Shown here: piece by piece, positions 12,598 through 21,483 of the stretch | Layout: every line of letters begins with the position of its first letter | Numbering within the stretch: the stretch's first letter is position 1 | Notes under the pieces: generated by a model | What the model saw: only the letters and a program-made list of their open reading frames with translations | Told to the model about the DNA's origin: nothing | The model's database searches: none | Source: Pseudomonadota bacterium | Lineage (GTDB): Bacteria > Pseudomonadota > Gammaproteobacteria > Steroidobacterales > Steroidobacteraceae | Length of the DNA: 58,721 nt | Direction: 5' to 3' | NCBI GenBank assembly: GCA_021826035.1 | Contig: JAKBBE010000010.1 | Coordinates: forward strand, 1-58,721 | Program-made: the position numbers and the translations under genes

Positions 12598-14235
12598 ATG
12601 GCAGGTCCAGCCAAACTCAGGCGCGATGCGGGAGTCATTGGGCTTCTCTACGCCAGTCTCGGCAGCATCATCGGTTCTGGTTGGCTCTTTGGCGCGCTGC
12701 ATGCGGCGGTGCAGGCCGGGCCGCGTAGCGTGCTCTCGTGGGTCATCGGCGCGGTATCAGTTCTCTTTCTCGCCTTCGTGTTTGCGGAACTCTCGACGAT
12801 GTTCCCGAATTCGGGCGCTCTGGTGCATATGACCCACGTCAGTCATGGCGACCTGGTCGGAAAGATCTGGACCTGGATTCTGTTCTTGGCGTTCGTGTCG
12901 GTCCCGCCGGTCGAGGTGACCGCTGTGCTCACCTACGCCAATAATTATATGCCGGGACTCATTCACCCCCACTCCGGGCTGATGACCGCTCGTGGCATGG
13001 GGCTCGCGGCGCTCATGCTTGCCGGCGTGGTGGCACTGAATTTTCTCGCTGTTCGATGGGTGATTGCCATCAATAGCGCAGCCACCTGGTGGAAGGTGAT
13101 CATTCCGATCGCGACTATCGCCATCTTGATGGCGTACTCGTTCCACCCGCACAACATGGTCTCGCATGTACACAGTACGCCGGTGAGTGGCGTGTTCACC
13201 GCGGTCGCGACGGCTGGGATCGTCTTCAGTTTCGTTGGCTTCCAGCAGGCCATCGCTCTGGCGGGTGAGACACGAAATCCCAGCAAATACGTGCCGATTG
13301 CTTTGATCAGCTCGGTGCTGATCGGCATGCTGATCTATGTAGGTCTGCAGATCGCATTCATCACCGCGCTGCGGCCGCAGGACATGAGCGCCGGGTGGAA
13401 TCACCTGCACTTCACCGGGATGTTCGGCCCGCTGGCGGCGATCGCCGTGACGGTGGGCGCAGTCTGGTGGGCAGTCTTGCTGTACGTCGATGCGCTCATT
13501 TCGCCGCTCGGCACGGCATTTATCTATATCACGGCGAGTCCACGCATCATCATGGCAGCCGGTGAGATGGGTAACGCGCCGCAGCACGTGACGCAATTGA
13601 ACCGCCACGGAGTGCCATGGGTAGGGCTGGTGATCAGCTACGTCGTGGGTGTAATGTTTTTCTTTCCTTTCCCATCCTGGCAAAAGCTGGTGTCAGCGGT
13701 CTCGTTGATCACCGTGCTTTCATACAGCATAGGTCCAGTGATTCTCCTGCGGTTGCGCACATCGCTGCCGGATGCGCCGCGCCCGTTTCGCCTCAAGGCG
13801 GCCGGCGTGCTTGCGCCCGTCGCGTTCATCGCGTCAAACTGGATCATTTACTGGACCGGATACGCAGTTGCAAAATGGATGTTCAGTGCGGTTTTCATCT
13901 ACATCGTCGCGTACCTTCTGTGGTTTTTCCTTATCCGTCGCCGACCTGTGAGTGAGCTCGGATGGCAACAGGCATGGTGGACGCTTCCGTATCTAAGCGG
14001 CATGTGGCTTGTGAGCTATATCGGCCCGGGCGGGGTGATGGGTGGTCGTGGAATAATTGGCTTCTTCACGGGTATGTGGATCATCGCCGGGTTCAGTCTC
14101 GTCATGCTGTGGCTCGCGGTGCGGGCGGGGCAGACGCCCGAGGAAGCACAGCGTTGTGCGGATCGGGTCAAGACGCTCGGATCAAGCGGCGTCGATTCCA
14201 GTGTGTATCCGGAAAATCTGGAGCCTGCACCTTGA
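12598..14235 (+). CDS. APC-superfamily amino-acid permease
   Basis: A 545-residue integral membrane protein with about twelve to fourteen transmembrane helices. The N-terminal GLLYASLGSIIGSGWLFGA is the glycine-rich helix-1 motif of the amino acid-polyamine-organocation superfamily, and the FSFVGFQQAIALAGETRNP segment is typical of helix 6 and its loop. It should import an amino acid or related cation/proton symport substrate; the substrate is not predictable. The ATG is preceded by GAGGTGT. The long C-terminus with additional helices beyond residue 400 is common in this subgroup. A perfect palindrome lies in its leader. Confidence 0.9.
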   Translation: MAGPAKLRRDAGVIGLLYASLGSIIGSGWLFGALHAAVQAGPRSVLSWVIGAVSVLFLAFVFAELSTMFPNSGALVHMTHVSHGDLVGKIWTWILFLAFVSVPPVEVTAVLTYANNYMPGLIHPHSGLMTARGMGLAALMLAGVVALNFLAVRWVIAINSAATWWKVIIPIATIAILMAYSFHPHNMVSHVHSTPVSGVFTAVATAGIVFSFVGFQQAIALAGETRNPSKYVPIALISSVLIGMLIYVGLQIAFITALRPQDMSAGWNHLHFTGMFGPLAAIAVTVGAVWWAVLLYVDALISPLGTAFIYITASPRIIMAAGEMGNAPQHVTQLNRHGVPWVGLVISYVVGVMFFFPFPSWQKLVSAVSLITVLSYSIGPVILLRLRTSLPDAPRPFRLKAAGVLAPVAFIASNWIIYWTGYAVAKWMFSAVFIYIVAYLLWFFLIRRRPVSELGWQQAWWTLPYLSGMWLVSYIGPGGVMGGRGIIGFFTGMWIIAGFSLVMLWLAVRAGQTPEEAQRCADRVKTLGSSGVDSSVYPENLEPAP

Positions 14236-14396
14236 AACGGTGCGGATGGCGCGCTTGCGGCAGAGCTGAACTGATGACACCTCGCTGTGAGTGACGGACG
14301 TTCGGAGTCTTGACCCGCAAGACGATCGGGCGTGCAATCTGGAGCGTCACTGCCGGTGTGTGAGACGCGCGGTGCGAGTGGCGAAGGAGGCTTCCT

Positions 14397-15260
14397 GTGA
14401 GTTCGACTCTCGATGCTGCTGCCAGCGGGCAGCTTGCGCTCGGCGGTGATCTCATCATCAATCGCCTCGGATTCGGGGCGATGCGTATCACCGGACCCGG
14501 CGTATGGGGCAACCCGCCGGACATTTCAATGGCCGTACGGGTGCTGCGCCGGGCAGTGCACCTGGGAGTGAATTTCATCGATACGGCCGATGCATACGGG
14601 CCGGAGGTCAGTGAGCATCTCCTGGCCCGTGCGTTGTATCCCTATCCTGCGGATCTGGTCGTCGCCACCAAAGGAGGGCTGGTGCGCCCTGGCCCCGGGG
14701 AGTGGGTTCGGGACGGCCGGCCAGCTCATCTGCGCGCGGCGTGCGAGGCCAGCCTTAAGCGGCTCCGACGCGATTGTATTGATCTGTACCAGTTGCATGC
14801 TCCGGATCCGGCGGTGCCTCTGGAAGAATCGGTTGGCGAACTTTCCCTGTTGCGCGCCGAGGGAAAGGTGCGTCATATCGGAGTTTCTAACGTGACGCTC
14901 CAGGAGTTGCGGCGCTGCGAGCGCGTGGTGCCGGTGGTCGCAGTGCAAAATCGCTTCAATCTTCAAGACCGCCACGGCGAGGATGTCCTCGAGCACTGTG
15001 CGGCATCTGGTTCTGCATTTCTGCCCTGGGCGCCCCTGGGGTCAGGCCGACATGCGGTTGGTACGAACATTGCGCCGGCGTTGGTACGTCTCGCCGAGGG
15101 ACGCGGGATATCCACTGCGCAGGCCGCGATCGCCTGGTTGCTGCAGAGGGCCCCCGTTGTGGTGCCGATTCTGGGAACCGCGTCGATGGCGCATTTGGAG
15201 GAGAATATCGCTGCGGCGTCCATCGTGCTGACCGCAGAGGAATTTCGCAGCATCAGCTGA
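14397..15260 (+). CDS. Aldo/keto reductase family oxidoreductase
   Basis: A 287-residue NAD(P)H-dependent TIM-barrel oxidoreductase. The active-site Asp and Tyr lie in NFIDTADAYGPEVSE, a strand and loop with Lys follow in LVVATKGG, and the catalytic His is in LYQLHAPDP. The PILGTASMAHLEEN stretch near the C-terminus is the cofactor-binding loop of the family. The start is GTG, with GAAGGAGG eight bases upstream, a strong ribosome-binding site. It reduces aldehydes or ketones of unknown identity in the cytoplasm. It sits alone between the permease and an exported protein, with over 150 bases on either side, so it is probably monocistronic. Confidence 0.92.
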   Translation: MSSTLDAAASGQLALGGDLIINRLGFGAMRITGPGVWGNPPDISMAVRVLRRAVHLGVNFIDTADAYGPEVSEHLLARALYPYPADLVVATKGGLVRPGPGEWVRDGRPAHLRAACEASLKRLRRDCIDLYQLHAPDPAVPLEESVGELSLLRAEGKVRHIGVSNVTLQELRRCERVVPVVAVQNRFNLQDRHGEDVLEHCAASGSAFLPWAPLGSGRHAVGTNIAPALVRLAEGRGISTAQAAIAWLLQRAPVVVPILGTASMAHLEENIAAASIVLTAEEFRSIS

Positions 15261-15458
15261 CTCTACCGAGGCTCTCACCGGGGTGGCATTGAAGCTGCGC
15301 TTTGTGCCTGCCTACGTAGTTTCTCTGATGCGCTTTCCCCCGGAGAGTAGGAAAGTGCATGAGGCATGGTGGGCGGTCGGACGCTGTGCTCGAACAAGGG
15401 TGCGCGAACCGCCGCGCGCGGATCGGACTGCAATCCGTTTCGATTTGGGGGTGGACCC

Positions 15459-16163
15459 GTGGCACCGAAACTCTTCAGGCGCGTCTTGCAAAGTGCAGCG
15501 CTCGCCGCGTGCGTGCTTGGCGGTATGCAGAGCGCAGCTTTCGCGCAGGTGAGTATCGGTGTGGGTGTCGCCGTGCCGGGCGTGCGGATCGGAATCAGTG
15601 TCCCAGCGTATCCTGATCTGGTTCCGGTGCCGGGATTTCCTGTCTATTACGCCCCGGATCTCGACGTCAACTTGTTCTTCTATAATGGCTTCTACTGGAC
15701 CTTCACGAACGATGCGTGGTACTCGAGCACTTGGTACAACGGTCCTTGGTATCTGGTGCCGCCGGAGCGAGTGCCGGATTTCATTCTGCGTGTTCCGGTA
15801 GGCTTCTACCGGCGCCCGCCACCGTATTTCCTGCACTGGAACCGCAATGAGCCGCCGCGATGGGCACAGCATTGGGGGCCGCGCTGGCGGCGCAATCGCC
15901 CAGATTGGGACCGCAGGAACCGAGGCGCGCCACCGTCCCGCGCACCGCTGCCGCGCTATCAGCGCGGCTATCCGCAGCAGCGCTACCCGGGTCCCGGTGA
16001 GCAGCGCAGGCTGGAGAATCGCTATTACCGCTTCCCGCAGCATCCCGATTCTCAAGGCCGCGGACGTCCCGGTCCGCAGCCGCGCTATCCACAGCGCCCG
16101 CATCGACAGCAGCCGCAACAGCGCGAACATCAGCCCCGGCGAGGTGATCATCCGCCGGTCTGA
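15459..16163 (+). CDS. Exported Pro/Arg/Tyr-rich protein of unknown function
   Basis: The reading frame is open from 15366, but the signal peptide starts at a GTG at 15459 (VAPKLFRRVLQSAALA... ending in AFA-Q), with a G-rich Shine-Dalgarno-like run just upstream. The mature N-terminal half is rich in aromatic residues and glycine (VGVAVPGVRIGISVPAYP, FFYNGFYW, WYNGPWY). The C-terminal half from about residue 130 is an extremely basic, disordered-looking Arg/Pro/Gln/Tyr tail. Similar exported proteins with a Trp/Tyr-rich head are known in Burkholderiales and xanthomonads without assigned function. It ends 26 bases before the metal ATPase gene and may be co-transcribed with it, so a metal- or envelope-related role is a guess. 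Confidence 0.7.
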   Translation: MAPKLFRRVLQSAALAACVLGGMQSAAFAQVSIGVGVAVPGVRIGISVPAYPDLVPVPGFPVYYAPDLDVNLFFYNGFYWTFTNDAWYSSTWYNGPWYLVPPERVPDFILRVPVGFYRRPPPYFLHWNRNEPPRWAQHWGPRWRRNRPDWDRRNRGAPPSRAPLPRYQRGYPQQRYPGPGEQRRLENRYYRFPQHPDSQGRGRPGPQPRYPQRPHRQQPQQREHQPRRGDHPPV

Positions 16164-16189
16164 ACGCACGCTGTGAAGACGCAAGTCGA

Positions 16190-18505
16190 TTGAGCTCATC
16201 TACCGACACCGTCGTGCTGCGCGTGATTGAGATCCGGCAGTTCACGCTGCTCGGGCTGGTGCTCGCCGTGCTGGCGGCCGCGGGCGCGGCCGCTGCATTT
16301 GGTGACGGCGCGCTCAGCAGGATCTTTCTCGAAGCCGTCACGGGCGTCGTTCTCGCGGTCACCGCGTATCACACCGTGCGCGGTCTGTTCCGAGGAGACA
16401 TCGGGGTCGATCTGATCGCGCTGCTGGCGATGCTCGGTGCACTGCTGCTCAGGCAGTATCTGGCCGGCGCCATTATCGCGGCCATGCTGGCAAGCGGCGG
16501 GGCGCTCGAACAGTACGCCACGGCGCGCGCTCGCCGGGAATTGAGCAGCCTGGTCAGCCGTGCACCGCGGATCGCGCACCGAGGGAGCGCCGACGCATAC
16601 GCCGATGTGGCGATTCAGGATGTCGCGGTCGGGGATGTCCTGCTGGTCAAATCGGGCGAGGTCGTTCCAGTCGACGGTATCGTCGGTCCGCAAGGCGCGG
16701 TGGTCGATGAGTCATCGATTACCGGTGAGTCTCGGCCGGTGAAAATCGCGGTTGGCGCGCTGGCGCGCAGCGGTACGAGCAACGCCGGAGGGCCATTTGA
16801 GCTTCGGGTTACGGCTAAGGCAGCCGACAGTACCTACGCCGCGATCGTGCGCCTGGTGCAAGCCGCGGAGACTTCCAAGGCGCCTGTGGCGCGTCTTGCC
16901 GATCGATACGCGCTCGCCTTTCTGGCCGCTACGCTGGCGGTGGCTGCGCTGGCATGGTGGGTGTCTGGCGACGCGCAACGCGCACTCGCCGTGCTGGTCG
17001 TGGCCACGCCCTGTCCGCTGATTCTTGCTGTGCCCGCGGCCATCATGGCCGGGGTCTCCCGCGCCGCTCGCAGCGGCATCATTATGAAAGGGGGAGCGCC
17101 ACTGGAGGGTTTAGCACGCACTGAGGTCGTGCTGCTCGATAAGACCGGGACCGTGACGGCATCGCGTCCCGCCGTGGTCGCCGTGGAAACGACCCGGGAG
17201 TTTTCGGTCGATGTGCTCCTGCGCCATGCCGCGGCGCTTGAACAAATGTCGGTTCATCCGTTTGCTCCCGCGATTCTGGAGGCAGCCCGCGCCCGGCAGT
17301 TGACGCTGGAGTTCCCCGGGGATGTCCGCGAGCAGATGGGTTCCGGCATCAGCGGAACCGTCGCCGGACGCCGCGTTGCCGTTGGACAGTACGAGTACGT
17401 GGCGCCCCGCGTCGGCCGGACGGAGGCCGTCCGATCCATCGAACTTCGAGCGGCGGCTGACGGATCCTCGTGCGCTTTCGTCGCAATCGATGGTGCGCTT
17501 GCCGGCGCGATGCTCTTGCAGGATCACATACGGCCCGAAGCGCCCCGTGTGCTGCGTACGCTGCGCCAGAGCGGCGTGCGGCGGATTCACCTCGTCACCG
17601 GTGATCATCCCGATGTGGCGGAACTGGTCGGCGACGCGCTCGGCATCGACCGGGTGTTCGCCGAACGCGCGCCGGAGGACAAGGTGGAAGTCGTGCGTAC
17701 GGCACGCCGCGAAGGCATCACTGCGATGGTCGGGGATGGGATCAACGATGCGCCCGCTCTGGCCCTGGCCGATGTCGGCATCGCCATGGGCGCCAGAGGC
17801 GCCACAGCCGCCTCCGAGGCCGCCGACATCGTCCTCACCTCGGACCGCTTCGAGGACGTGGCGCGTGCGCTGAGTATCGCCCAGCGCACACGACGCATCG
17901 CGCTGCAGAGCGTATGGACGGGCATGGGTCTGTCCATTCTTGCGATGGGTTTCGCCGCCGCGGGCTTCATTCCGCCGATCGCCGGAGCCCTGTTGCAGGA
18001 GGCGATCGACGTGCTGGTCATTCTGAATGCCCTGCGGGCACTCGGCGGCCGCATGCCGGGCGCGGCGGCGAGCCCCGAAGCGGTTCGGCTTGCGCGGGCG
18101 CTCGATAAGACGCACCAATCGTTGCGCCCGCGCGTCAGCGAACTCGCTGAACTGGCGGTGCGCCTCGATACTCTGCCGCCGGCGGAGGCCCGTGCCCAGC
18201 TGCAGCGGACGGTGCAGATGCTCGAGGAGGAACTGCTGCCTCACGAGAATCACGAGCAGCAGACGGTTTATCCCATCCTCGAGAGCTTGCTGGTGGGGGA
18301 AAACCCGACCGGTCCGCTGATCCACACACACGGTGAGATCCGCCGCCTGAGCCGATTGTTTGCGCGGCGGGTCGCGCAGTTGCCGCCGGCCGGCCCCTCG
18401 CCGGAGGACCTGCGCGACATGCACCGCCTGCTTTACGGCCTGCACGCCATTCTCAGTCTGCACTTCGCGCAGGAAGACGAGCTGTACAGCCTGCTCACCG
18501 GATGA
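16190..18505 (+). CDS. P1B-5-type metal-transporting ATPase with C-terminal hemerythrin domain
   Basis: A 771-residue heavy-metal P-type ATPase. It has no N-terminal CxxC metal-binding domain. The actuator motif is SSITGES, the membrane metal-site motif is TPCP (Cys275) instead of CPC or SPC, the phosphorylated Asp317 is in DKTGT, the nucleotide-domain HP motif reads SVHP, and the hinge is MVGDGINDAPAL. Residues from about 630 form a hemerythrin-like domain with His685 and His688 (LLPHENHEQ), His712 and His714 (HTHGE) and His758 (HFAQEDE). TPC plus a hemerythrin tail is the published definition of the P1B-5 group, whose member Nia of Sinorhizobium moves nickel and iron. Metal choice and oxygen sensing here are inferred. 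The assumed start is TTG. Confidence 0.92.
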   Translation: MSSSTDTVVLRVIEIRQFTLLGLVLAVLAAAGAAAAFGDGALSRIFLEAVTGVVLAVTAYHTVRGLFRGDIGVDLIALLAMLGALLLRQYLAGAIIAAMLASGGALEQYATARARRELSSLVSRAPRIAHRGSADAYADVAIQDVAVGDVLLVKSGEVVPVDGIVGPQGAVVDESSITGESRPVKIAVGALARSGTSNAGGPFELRVTAKAADSTYAAIVRLVQAAETSKAPVARLADRYALAFLAATLAVAALAWWVSGDAQRALAVLVVATPCPLILAVPAAIMAGVSRAARSGIIMKGGAPLEGLARTEVVLLDKTGTVTASRPAVVAVETTREFSVDVLLRHAAALEQMSVHPFAPAILEAARARQLTLEFPGDVREQMGSGISGTVAGRRVAVGQYEYVAPRVGRTEAVRSIELRAAADGSSCAFVAIDGALAGAMLLQDHIRPEAPRVLRTLRQSGVRRIHLVTGDHPDVAELVGDALGIDRVFAERAPEDKVEVVRTARREGITAMVGDGINDAPALALADVGIAMGARGATAASEAADIVLTSDRFEDVARALSIAQRTRRIALQSVWTGMGLSILAMGFAAAGFIPPIAGALLQEAIDVLVILNALRALGGRMPGAAASPEAVRLARALDKTHQSLRPRVSELAELAVRLDTLPPAEARAQLQRTVQMLEEELLPHENHEQQTVYPILESLLVGENPTGPLIHTHGEIRRLSRLFARRVAQLPPAGPSPEDLRDMHRLLYGLHAILSLHFAQEDELYSLLTG

Positions 18506-18720
18506 ACGCGGTGGCAATCGCTCAAAACGCCCCTGACCGCCGGCGCGTGGGGGCGCTACCGTTGATCCAAAAGCGCGGAGCGCGGATGGACATCTCCGCA
18601 GAGCCATCTGATGCGCCGCTGCCTACAGCGTCGCGCCGCCAGGTTTACACCCCGGAGCCGCCGAATCAGGGGGCGCGGACTGACGGATCGGACCGTCTTG
18701 CACCGCAGCAATATGTTTGA
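18502..18720 (+). CDS. Possible 72-residue protein overlapping the ATPase stop (doubtful)
   Basis: An ATG overlaps the ATPase stop in an ATGA arrangement and opens a 72-codon frame. I see no domain, membrane segment or recognisable motif, and its third-codon positions are less GC-rich than those of neighbouring genes. The overlap is the only positive argument; it may be chance. Confidence 0.2.
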   Translation: MNAVAIAQNAPDRRRVGALPLIQKRGARMDISAEPSDAPLPTASRRQVYTPEPPNQGARTDGSDRLAPQQYV

Positions 18721-18766
18721 TGGAAGCGTGAGCTGGGAATGAACCGGCTGCTGGCGTGCGGTGCGC

Positions 18767-19573
18767 TCAGCGCCCGAGCGCCATCGAAAAGGAGAGCAGG
18801 CCGCCGCCCGGTAGCGGTGAGAACGCGACCTGTTGGCGCGGGCTGCGGTTCAAGCCCATGAAGGCATCGGTGAAGAACTCGGCGCAGAAGTTGCCGAGCG
18901 CCATGCCGAAGAGCGTATCCGAAGGATAGTGCCAGCCGCCCTCGATGCGCGCCCAAGCGGTGGCGAAAGTCAGCCCGTGCAGGCCGGCATCAATCGCGAG
19001 CCGCTCGTCGTGGGTGACCGGAATCTCGCGCAGGTTGAGCATCGCGAGCCGTGTGTACACGGCGGAGGCCGTAGTGTGATTGGACGGAAAGCTGTGATCA
19101 TTGGCCCGGTTTGGCCGCTCGCGGTGCACCATGCGGCTGATCAGCGTATTCGATTCAATCGCGGTCGTCGCTGCAACCAAGTTGACCAGATAGCCCTTGG
19201 CCTTATCTTCGAGCCAAGTCTTGCCGAATGGGCCGCTTGGGGCAAACAACAGCGCAGCGATGTCGACACCGACCGATGCGCTGCGCAGCCGGTAGCTCCA
19301 TCGGGTGGCATTGGCTTCGGAGCCGAAAACCGGGGTATGCGTGCGTCCCCACCGGGAGATGCGCTGATCCAAGTGATCCACCTGCAGCAGCGCCGCGCCG
19401 GCCAGCGGACCCCAGACCCAGGGGTCGGACGCTGCCGTGACGGCAGCTCGGCGCACGCGGGCCCAACCTGGCCGCACCGTGACATGTTGTCCCCAACGCG
19501 CAGCGCCCGGTAGCGTCGCGCAACCGCCGAGCGCGAGTGCCCCGAGCAGCGCGAGCCCCCTGAGCAGGCGCAT
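18767..19573 (-). CDS. PAP2-family phosphatase, predicted lipoprotein
   Basis: A 268-residue phosphatidic-acid-phosphatase-type (PAP2) enzyme. The N-terminus ends in ALGGCATLP, a lipobox, so it is an envelope lipoprotein. The three phosphatase motifs are visible: HRERPNRAND (motif 1), SFPSNHTTAS (motif 2, with Asn where Gly is usual, catalytic His kept), and ARIEGGWHYPSDTLFG (motif 3, nucleophile His and the Asp). Family enzymes dephosphorylate lipid phosphates such as undecaprenyl pyrophosphate or phosphatidic acid. Its start directly abuts the stop of the upstream PAP2 gene, so the two are translated from one message. Confidence 0.85.
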   Translation of the reverse strand: MRLLRGLALLGALALGGCATLPGAARWGQHVTVRPGWARVRRAAVTAASDPWVWGPLAGAALLQVDHLDQRISRWGRTHTPVFGSEANATRWSYRLRSASVGVDIAALLFAPSGPFGKTWLEDKAKGYLVNLVAATTAIESNTLISRMVHRERPNRANDHSFPSNHTTASAVYTRLAMLNLREIPVTHDERLAIDAGLHGLTFATAWARIEGGWHYPSDTLFGMALGNFCAEFFTDAFMGLNRSPRQQVAFSPLPGGGLLSFSMALGR

Positions 19574-20425
19574 TCAGAATCTCTTGTAGAAACCGACGGA
19601 CACGCCGCGCGGCAGGACCTCGACCAACAGGGGGATTTTGCGCTGCGATGCCCAATAGCCAAAGGCCGTGCCGATCAGCCAGCCGGTAAGCACGTCGGAT
19701 TGCCAGTGGCCCTGGCTTTTCATGCGTCCATAGGCGTCATAGATCGGCAGCAGCTCAGCGGCCCAGATCCACGGATACCGATGCCGGTAGTGCAGAATGA
19801 AGGGGGTGACGAAACTGGCCTGCAGCGTGACTTCGCCGCTCGGAAAACTTTGGTCGGTGCCGCTGAAAAAGGCGTTCGGACCCTGATTCTGGTAGGGCCG
19901 CGCGCGCCGGAACGTGTATTTCAGCGCATCTGCCGCGAAGCCGGCGAACACCGATGCGTCGGCCGACTGCCAAAACACGTGACCGAGTCCCTTGTGATTG
20001 CCGAGGAACAACGCGCCGGCCGCCTCGAAGGCGACGGTGCCGAATTCCAGTCCAAGTTGATTTGGCCGCGAAAAAAAACCGTTATTGTCCTGCGGTGAGA
20101 GCTTGTAATCGATGCCGAAGGGTCCGTGACTGCTGCCCTCGTGGATGCGCATGGCGGCGAGGAAGGCGACGGCGCCTGCCGTCGGCAGTACCCAGCGCTT
20201 ACGCCACCATGCGTGTGCGCCCAGATGCATCTTTTTGACCGTGGCCGGACTTGAAGACGCTGCAGCGGAGTTCGAGTGTGCGGATCCGCTCCGGTGCGCT
20301 TCGCCAGCCATTGCCCGCACCGGTGCGCACAGCTGCAGCATGACCAGGGGCACCGCCGGCAGCATCTTGCGCAACGCGTTGCGCCGTACGGTGATTGCGG
20401 TTTCCACTCCGACGGCTGCGTTCAT
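19574..20425 (-). CDS. PAP2-family phosphatase with signal peptide
   Basis: A PAP2 enzyme of about 283 residues, first gene of a two-gene operon with the lipoprotein PAP2 downstream. The ATG at 20425 is preceded by GGAGG five bases away and starts a protein whose residues 20-40 form a signal peptide ending near RAMA-GEA. The reading frame stays open another 300 bases upstream with no sign of being coding. Motif 1 is RRARPYQNQ, motif 2 is SFPSGEVTLQ (Glu where the catalytic His is expected), and motif 3 is GHWQSDVLTG. The motif-2 change could lower or alter activity. The protein probably faces the periplasm and acts on a phosphorylated lipid or sugar. Confidence 0.8.
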   Translation of the reverse strand: MNAAVGVETAITVRRNALRKMLPAVPLVMLQLCAPVRAMAGEAHRSGSAHSNSAAASSSPATVKKMHLGAHAWWRKRWVLPTAGAVAFLAAMRIHEGSSHGPFGIDYKLSPQDNNGFFSRPNQLGLEFGTVAFEAAGALFLGNHKGLGHVFWQSADASVFAGFAADALKYTFRRARPYQNQGPNAFFSGTDQSFPSGEVTLQASFVTPFILHYRHRYPWIWAAELLPIYDAYGRMKSQGHWQSDVLTGWLIGTAFGYWASQRKIPLLVEVLPRGVSVGFYKRF

Positions 20426-20725
20426 ATGGCCTCCAGACCCCGCGGTGCGATTGATCCGGTCCGCACGGCCCTTTGGGGCAAGGTACCGACCTTCAGGCTC
20501 GAATGTGCTGAACCGGCATCGACGGGCACCGTACACCGCGGGATGGCCCGCGGCGCGGTACCCGTCGAGGCTTAGAAGGGTTGCGGGCCAGATGGTTCCC
20601 TCAGGACGCGCTTGATTCATGCCGGGTCGCGATCTGGGTGGCAAAAGCATCACGCTGGCGCGCTCGCCGCTGCGGGCTTTGCAGTGAGGGTTGCCCTGCG
20701 GTGTACCGCTGGTAAGCTTTCTCGC

Positions 20726-21361
20726 ATGCACGCCGCCTCCCCGCCAGATGCCGATGATGCGCTGCAGCGCTGGAATGAGCGCTTCTCACAACCGGGCTAT
20801 CTTTTTGGGCGTGAACCCAATGCCTTTCTGGTCACGCAGAGCGCGCGGCTGGCGTCACACGCGCGCCTGTTGTGCGTGGCGGACGGGGAGGGCCGTAACA
20901 GCACCTGGCTCGCCGCGCGCGGCTACGAGGTGAGCGCCTTCGATCTGTCTCCCGTTGCGGTGAACAAGGCGCGCGCGTTGGCGGCCGAGCTGGGCGTCTC
21001 GGTCGAGTATCAGATCGCAAGCGCCGGCACCTGGACCTGGAGTGCTGCGCAATACGATGCGGTCGCGGCGATTTTCGTCCAGTTTGCCGCGCCGGCGCAA
21101 CGAGCGGCGCTGTTCGCCGGTATGTGGCAGACCCTCAAGCGCGGCGGCCTGCTGTTGATTCAGGGCTACACCCCGAAGCAGCTGCAGTACCGGACCGGCG
21201 GTCCGCAGCAGCTCGATCATCTGTATACGGCTGATCTTTTGCGCGAACTGCTGCCGCAGGCGCAGTGGCTTGAGCTGCGTGAGCACGATGCGGTGCTCGG
21301 CGAAGGCAGCGCCCACCGGGGGCTTTCCGCGCTCATTGATGCGGTGGCACGCAAACCGTAG
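20726..21361 (+). CDS. Class I SAM-dependent methyltransferase (TehB-like)
   Basis: A 211-residue methyltransferase. After a short helical N-terminus (QRWNERFSQPGYLFGREPN) comes the SAM-binding core: LLCVADGEGRNSTWLAARGY (motif I, with acidic Asp-Gly-Glu-Gly-Arg-Asn), then FDLSPVAVNKARALA (motif II) and the KRGGLLLIQGYTPKQL strand. This arrangement is typical of the small TehB-like group, known for tellurite or thiopurine methylation, but the substrate cannot be deduced. The ATG at 20726 fits the fold; the frame is open upstream to 20612 with no protein-like sequence. It is divergent from the PAP2 operon, separated by 300 bases with no other gene visible. Confidence 0.85.
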   Translation: MHAASPPDADDALQRWNERFSQPGYLFGREPNAFLVTQSARLASHARLLCVADGEGRNSTWLAARGYEVSAFDLSPVAVNKARALAAELGVSVEYQIASAGTWTWSAAQYDAVAAIFVQFAAPAQRAALFAGMWQTLKRGGLLLIQGYTPKQLQYRTGGPQQLDHLYTADLLRELLPQAQWLELREHDAVLGEGSAHRGLSALIDAVARKP

Positions 21362-21483
21362 TCACGTGCGGCCCGGTCGGCAATTTTCGGGCATCATCGA
21401 CGTCTCGGCCGGTTGCGGCCTGATCGCTTCCATGCGCCGCGCCTGGTGACGGCCGGGTGCGCAGCCGTAGGAGAGTGACCCTG

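Noticed and set aside
12757..13683. 308-codon minus-strand frame over the permease
   Set aside because: The product is a charged His/Arg/Asp-rich string without a fold; the plus strand encodes a clear permease.
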